DNA of 43,462 nucleotides, taken from contig MWCD01000032.1 in the NCBI GenBank assembly GCA_002069885.1, positions 1-43,462 of the forward strand, in the 5' to 3' direction. Made by a program: the position numbers and the translations under genes. The notes beneath the pieces are model-generated. The model was given only the letters and a program-made list of their open reading frames with translations. It searched no databases and had not been told where the DNA came from. Of the stretch, positions 40,677-43,462 are shown piece by piece; within the stretch, counting starts at the first letter, position 1; every line of letters starts with the position of its first letter. This DNA comes from a bacterium ADurb.Bin236. GTDB lineage: Bacteria > UBP15 > UBA6099.

Positions 40677-40967
40677 TTTTGCGGATGATTATATGCCTTG
40701 TCAAAACAGTTGTAAAGCATTTTTGTTAAATTATTCACAATCAATATATCTTTATATAAAGTGCCATTTTTTTACTTTTGGTTCGGGTTGTGTAACTTTT
40801 CACAATAAACTTTTACCGTGAATAGCAATTTCTTTGCTATCCTCTTCCACTCGTTTGTTTTATAGTTTTTTTCTATAAATATTTTTTCACCCCCAATTCC
40901 ACATCATCGTTTTATGCCTCCTTTTTCGAACAACTCAAATCCTGCTCAGGTTCTTGCCGATGACAAT

Positions 40968-40997
40968 TTTACATGTTGCTAAAAGCATATTTATACA
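40968..40997 (+). promoter_or_regulatory. Promoter in the leader of the VIT-vWA gene
   Basis: TTTACA (40968-40973), an 18-nt spacer and TATACA (40992-40997). The predicted start (~41004) is only about 11 nt before a strong terminator hairpin. Confidence 0.5.
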
Positions 40998-41014
40998 AGA
41001 GCCGCCTGTTCAAC

Positions 41015-41057
41015 CCGGATTCGTCGATAGAGCCGACGAATCCGGATTTTTATTTTT
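41015..41057 (+). terminator. Strong terminator hairpin in the VIT-vWA leader (candidate attenuator)
   Basis: CCGGATTCGTCG (41015-41026) pairs perfectly over 12 bp with CGACGAATCCGG (41034-41045), followed by ATTTTTATTTTT. No plus-strand gene ends upstream: the OFA transporter runs the other way. It therefore either ends a small RNA or attenuates the vWA mRNA. Confidence 0.7.
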
Positions 41058-41124
41058 CAACAACTGGAACTGCCCTCATCGTCGGGTGTCGAAACAAATG
41101 TCGCCGTAAAAACTGGAGGACGCC

Positions 41125-43353
41125 ATGAGAATAACGACCAGATTCGCCGCCGCCGCCGCGCTGTTCGCCGCGCTAATGCTCTCTCAAGGGAACAAAGCCG
41201 AAGGACAGGCCATCGTGCTGCCCGGCCCATGGCCCCCCCTGCCCCCGGTGGAACGTCCCGAAACTCCCCTGCGCGTCGAGACCAAGTCCGTCAACATCGA
41301 AATCAACGACCGCGCCGCCCGCACAACCTCCGTCCACTCCATATCCAATTCCAGCGGACGCGAGCTTGAGGCGACGTTTCTGTTCCCCGTCCCGGCAAGC
41401 GCAGCGGTCACCGGCTGGTCTCTGGAAATCGACGGCGCGATGGTCCCCGGCAAACTGCTGAACCGCGACGAGGCCCGCAGAATTTACGAGGGCATTGTCA
41501 GGAGCCAAAAAGACCCCGCCCTGCTCGAATTCGCCGAGCGCGACATGTTCAAAGCGAGCGTCTATCCCGTCCCCCCGCGCGGCCAGCGCATTGTCTCCCT
41601 CTCCTACGACTCCGTCATCGAAGCCAACGGCGACTCTTACCGATACGTCTATCCCTTGCCCGCCTCTTCCGCGCAATCCCCTTCGGTTGTCAGCGTCAAA
41701 ATCAAGTCCTCAAAACCCATAAAAAACATCTATTCGCCCTCGCATCCCATATCCGTCCACCGCAACGGCGAACACTCCGCCGAAGTCGGCTTTGAAGTAT
41801 CCTCCGCAGCCCCGCGCGCTGATTTCGCGCTCTACTATTCCGTTTCGGAAGACGACATCGGGATGACCCTCCTCACCCACAGAGACGCCTCGGACGGCGG
41901 TTTCTTCATGCTCATGGCGTCTCCGAGGGTGGATTTCCCTGAAGACGACATCGCCCCGAGCGACATCGTGTTCGTAATCGACCGCACCGGCAGCATGAGA
42001 GGCGAAAAAATGGATCAGGCTCGCGAAGCGTTGAAATTCTGCCTGCGCGGGCTGCGCCCTTCCGACAGGTTCAACGTGATTCTCTTCAACGAGCGGGCGG
42101 AGCCTCTTTTCGACGGGCTGCAAAAGGCGGAATATTCACGCGTCGACCAAGCGCTCAATGTGGCCGACTCCATAATGGCCCTCGGCGGAACTAACATCGA
42201 CTCCGCTCTCGAATCCGCTTTCTCCATGAAATACGACCCCGACCGCCCCGCATACGTCATTTTCCTCACGGACGGCCTCCCCACAGTCGGCGCTACGGAT
42301 GTCGCAACCATCCTGCGCAACGCCTCCTCCCGCGCCCCAAAAAACATCCGCCTCTTCGTCTTCGGCGTCGGGTTCGACGTTAACACTCGCCTCCTCGACA
42401 AGCTCGCCGCCGAAAACCGGGGAGCCGCTGAGTACGTCCGCCCCGAAGAAGACATCGAAGTCAAAGTAAGCGCTCTCTACAGAATGATAAGCGCTCCCGC
42501 CCTGACGGACATCCGTCTCGATTTCGGCTTGATGAACGCCACCGATATGCTCCCTGCCACCCTGCCGGACATCTTCCTCGGCTCACATATCTTGGTTGCA
42601 GGCAGATTCACAGGCATTCCCGGCCCTGTGCGGCTCACCGGAATGGCAGCCGGAGCAAAAAAAGAATTCGTCCTGCGCCCGCCGGAAAAAATCGGAAATA
42701 ACCCCTTCATTGCTCAGATTTGGGCGGCGCGCAGAATCGGTCTTCTTCTTGAAGAAATTAGGCGCGGCGGCGGCGATTATAAGCGCGAACTCGTCACCGA
42801 AGTAGCCTATTTAAGCAAAAAATACGGCATAATTACGGAATATACCTCATATCTGGTCGAAGAACCGAACATGCGCCTCAGCGCGGCGCCTGCCGCCCGC
42901 TATCGAGAACAAATGCTCATGGAAACCAGAACGCAAGAAGCCGCAGACGCGGTGAGCGGCGCATGGGGCGTCAACCAGTCCATAAATGCAGGCAATCTTG
43001 CGAAGTCCGCTGCGCCTCTACCCGAAACACAGTCCTATCGGGACAAAAACGACAATGTTGTAAATGTAACGAACGTCCGCTCCGTTCAGGGCCGCGCCTT
43101 CTATCTCGATGCCGGAACGTGGAACGACTCGCGATATACCGATGATATCAGAAATATTGCCAATATTAAACCTTATAGTGAAGCGCAATTTGCGATAATC
43201 CGTGAAATACCCGAATTGAGAGAATATTTCGCGATTGGCGAGAACATGAACATCGTTCTCGGCGACATGGCCCTTAGAGTCTCTCCCGACGGCGACGAAA
43301 CAATCACCGCATCCCAACTCAAAGCCCTCCTCGCCCGCCGCGACATGTTGTAA
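41125..43353 (+). CDS. Secreted VIT-domain and von Willebrand factor A-domain protein
   Basis: The 742-residue protein has a signal peptide (1-~27) and a VIT domain (~45-170; IEINDRAARTTSVHSISNSSGRELEATFLFPVP, GKLLNRDEARRIYEGI, DPALLEF). The vWA domain (~280-450) carries the MIDAS motif VIDRTGSMRG (D286, T288, S290; Thr in place of the usual Ser), GGTNIDSALESAF and FLTDGLPTVG. The C-terminal ~250 residues include the family ending SVQGRAFYLDAGTWNDSRY and FAIIREIPELREYFAIGENMNIVLGDMALRVSPDG. Such inter-alpha-trypsin-inhibitor-like proteins bind metal and other proteins at the cell surface. No sortase signal or PEP-CTERM is present. Start ATG has GGAGG seven bases before it; the leader contains a terminator hairpin. 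Confidence 0.92.
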   Translation: MRITTRFAAAAALFAALMLSQGNKAEGQAIVLPGPWPPLPPVERPETPLRVETKSVNIEINDRAARTTSVHSISNSSGRELEATFLFPVPASAAVTGWSLEIDGAMVPGKLLNRDEARRIYEGIVRSQKDPALLEFAERDMFKASVYPVPPRGQRIVSLSYDSVIEANGDSYRYVYPLPASSAQSPSVVSVKIKSSKPIKNIYSPSHPISVHRNGEHSAEVGFEVSSAAPRADFALYYSVSEDDIGMTLLTHRDASDGGFFMLMASPRVDFPEDDIAPSDIVFVIDRTGSMRGEKMDQAREALKFCLRGLRPSDRFNVILFNERAEPLFDGLQKAEYSRVDQALNVADSIMALGGTNIDSALESAFSMKYDPDRPAYVIFLTDGLPTVGATDVATILRNASSRAPKNIRLFVFGVGFDVNTRLLDKLAAENRGAAEYVRPEEDIEVKVSALYRMISAPALTDIRLDFGLMNATDMLPATLPDIFLGSHILVAGRFTGIPGPVRLTGMAAGAKKEFVLRPPEKIGNNPFIAQIWAARRIGLLLEEIRRGGGDYKRELVTEVAYLSKKYGIITEYTSYLVEEPNMRLSAAPAARYREQMLMETRTQEAADAVSGAWGVNQSINAGNLAKSAAPLPETQSYRDKNDNVVNVTNVRSVQGRAFYLDAGTWNDSRYTDDIRNIANIKPYSEAQFAIIREIPELREYFAIGENMNIVLGDMALRVSPDGDETITASQLKALLARRDML

Positions 43354-43374
43354 CCCGCCACCGCAGGATGAAAT

Positions 43375-43429
43375 AAACCCGAATCCGTCGTTTGGATTCA
43401 GGAGCATTGTTCAGAGCGGATGAAACGAG
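43375..43429 (+). repeat. GAATCC palindrome repeat, long copy
   Basis: It starts AAACCCGAATCCGTCGTT and closes near AGCGGATGAAACGAG; about 49 of 56 positions match the inverted copy at 23161-23216. It begins 22 nt after the vWA stop. The window ends 33 nt later, so the element may extend. Confidence 0.75.
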
Positions 43430-43462
43430 GAACGCATGGCGCATTTTGAAGTAGGGGCGGGC

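Larger units (their letters stand above)
40417..41124. other. AT-rich divergent intergenic region between the OFA transporter and VIT-vWA genes
   Basis: These 708 bases contain no gene I can support. They hold a perfect 9-bp-arm palindrome (40656-40676), a TATTAT-like minus-strand -10 near 40630, one exact DnaA-box-like TTATTCACA (40731-40739), a plus-strand promoter (40968-40997) and a strong terminator hairpin (41015-41057) ahead of the vWA gene. Confidence 0.6.

Noticed and set aside
40731-40739. TTATTCACA, an exact match to the DnaA-box consensus, in an AT-rich gap
   Set aside because: A single copy in a long AT-rich stretch is expected by chance, and no second good box lies nearby.
1-43462. 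CRISPR array
   Set aside because: No regularly spaced repeat-spacer pattern is present anywhere in the window.

Overview
The window reads as GC-rich chromosomal DNA from an uncultured bacterium. The genes are ordinary bacterial families (rpmH-rnpA-yidD-yidC-jag, comM, tlyA, rarA, tldD, RNase Z). Sigma70-type promoters (TTGACA/TATAAT variants) and GC hairpin plus T-run terminators are easy to see. A seven-haem secreted cytochrome and the many exported or membrane proteins suggest a free-living, respiring organism. YidC is the short form without a large periplasmic domain, and rnpA overlaps rpmH as in the Thermus-Deinococcus group, but I cannot name the phylum from this window alone.

Layout. 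1-~1170: three genes in a different style (heavy-metal P-type ATPase end, PPOX-fold protein, start of a sugar-phosphate isomerase-like gene). This block is joined mid-gene to a TPR gene on the other strand, so it is a likely assembly chimera or rearrangement joint. ~1170-9200: TPR protein, multihaem cytochrome, TldD, histone-deacetylase-like hydrolase, RNase Z, MraY-like transferase, CPBP protease relative. 9200-18800: a self-contained 24-codon mini-gene, PPC/DUF296 protein, radical SAM/SPASM enzyme, GT-C glycosyltransferase, a glycosidase-like domain fused to a membrane domain, PLDc_N protein, DUF2723-TPR protein, cupin and SnoaL-like protein. 18800-23250: two AT-rich genes of foreign look on either side of comM, with copies of a palindromic dispersed repeat. 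23275-32064: two amidohydrolases, STAS protein, lone ABC ATPase, tRNA-Met, and a three-gene catabolic cluster (OYE-type flavoenzyme, DapA-like lyase, Gfo/Idh dehydrogenase), then an HI0933 flavoprotein on the minus strand. 32218-38518: tlyA, a RAYT-type transposase homologue that has lost its catalytic histidines but keeps a DnaA domain IV-like tail, then rpmH-rnpA-yidD-yidC-jag and rarA. 38519-43462: AT-rich intergenic DNA with small-RNA-like signals, an OFA-family transporter, and a VIT-vWA secreted protein, ending in another copy of the repeat.

Genes that work together: rpmH-rnpA-yidD-yidC-jag form the ribosome/RNase P/membrane-insertion operon. The OYE/DapA-like/Gfo-Idh trio is tightly packed and probably handles one carbon substrate. 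Radical SAM, GT-C, MraY-like and DUF2723 genes suggest envelope glycan work.

The observations I consider most worth a second look are: the HUH-less RAYT with a DnaA-like tail next to rpmH; the dispersed GAATCC palindrome repeat; a recurring geometry in which a -10 box sits exactly 6 nt before the start codon (five genes, implying leaderless mRNAs); promoter-then-terminator leaders before two exported-protein genes; the mini-gene at 9351; and the junction near position 1170.
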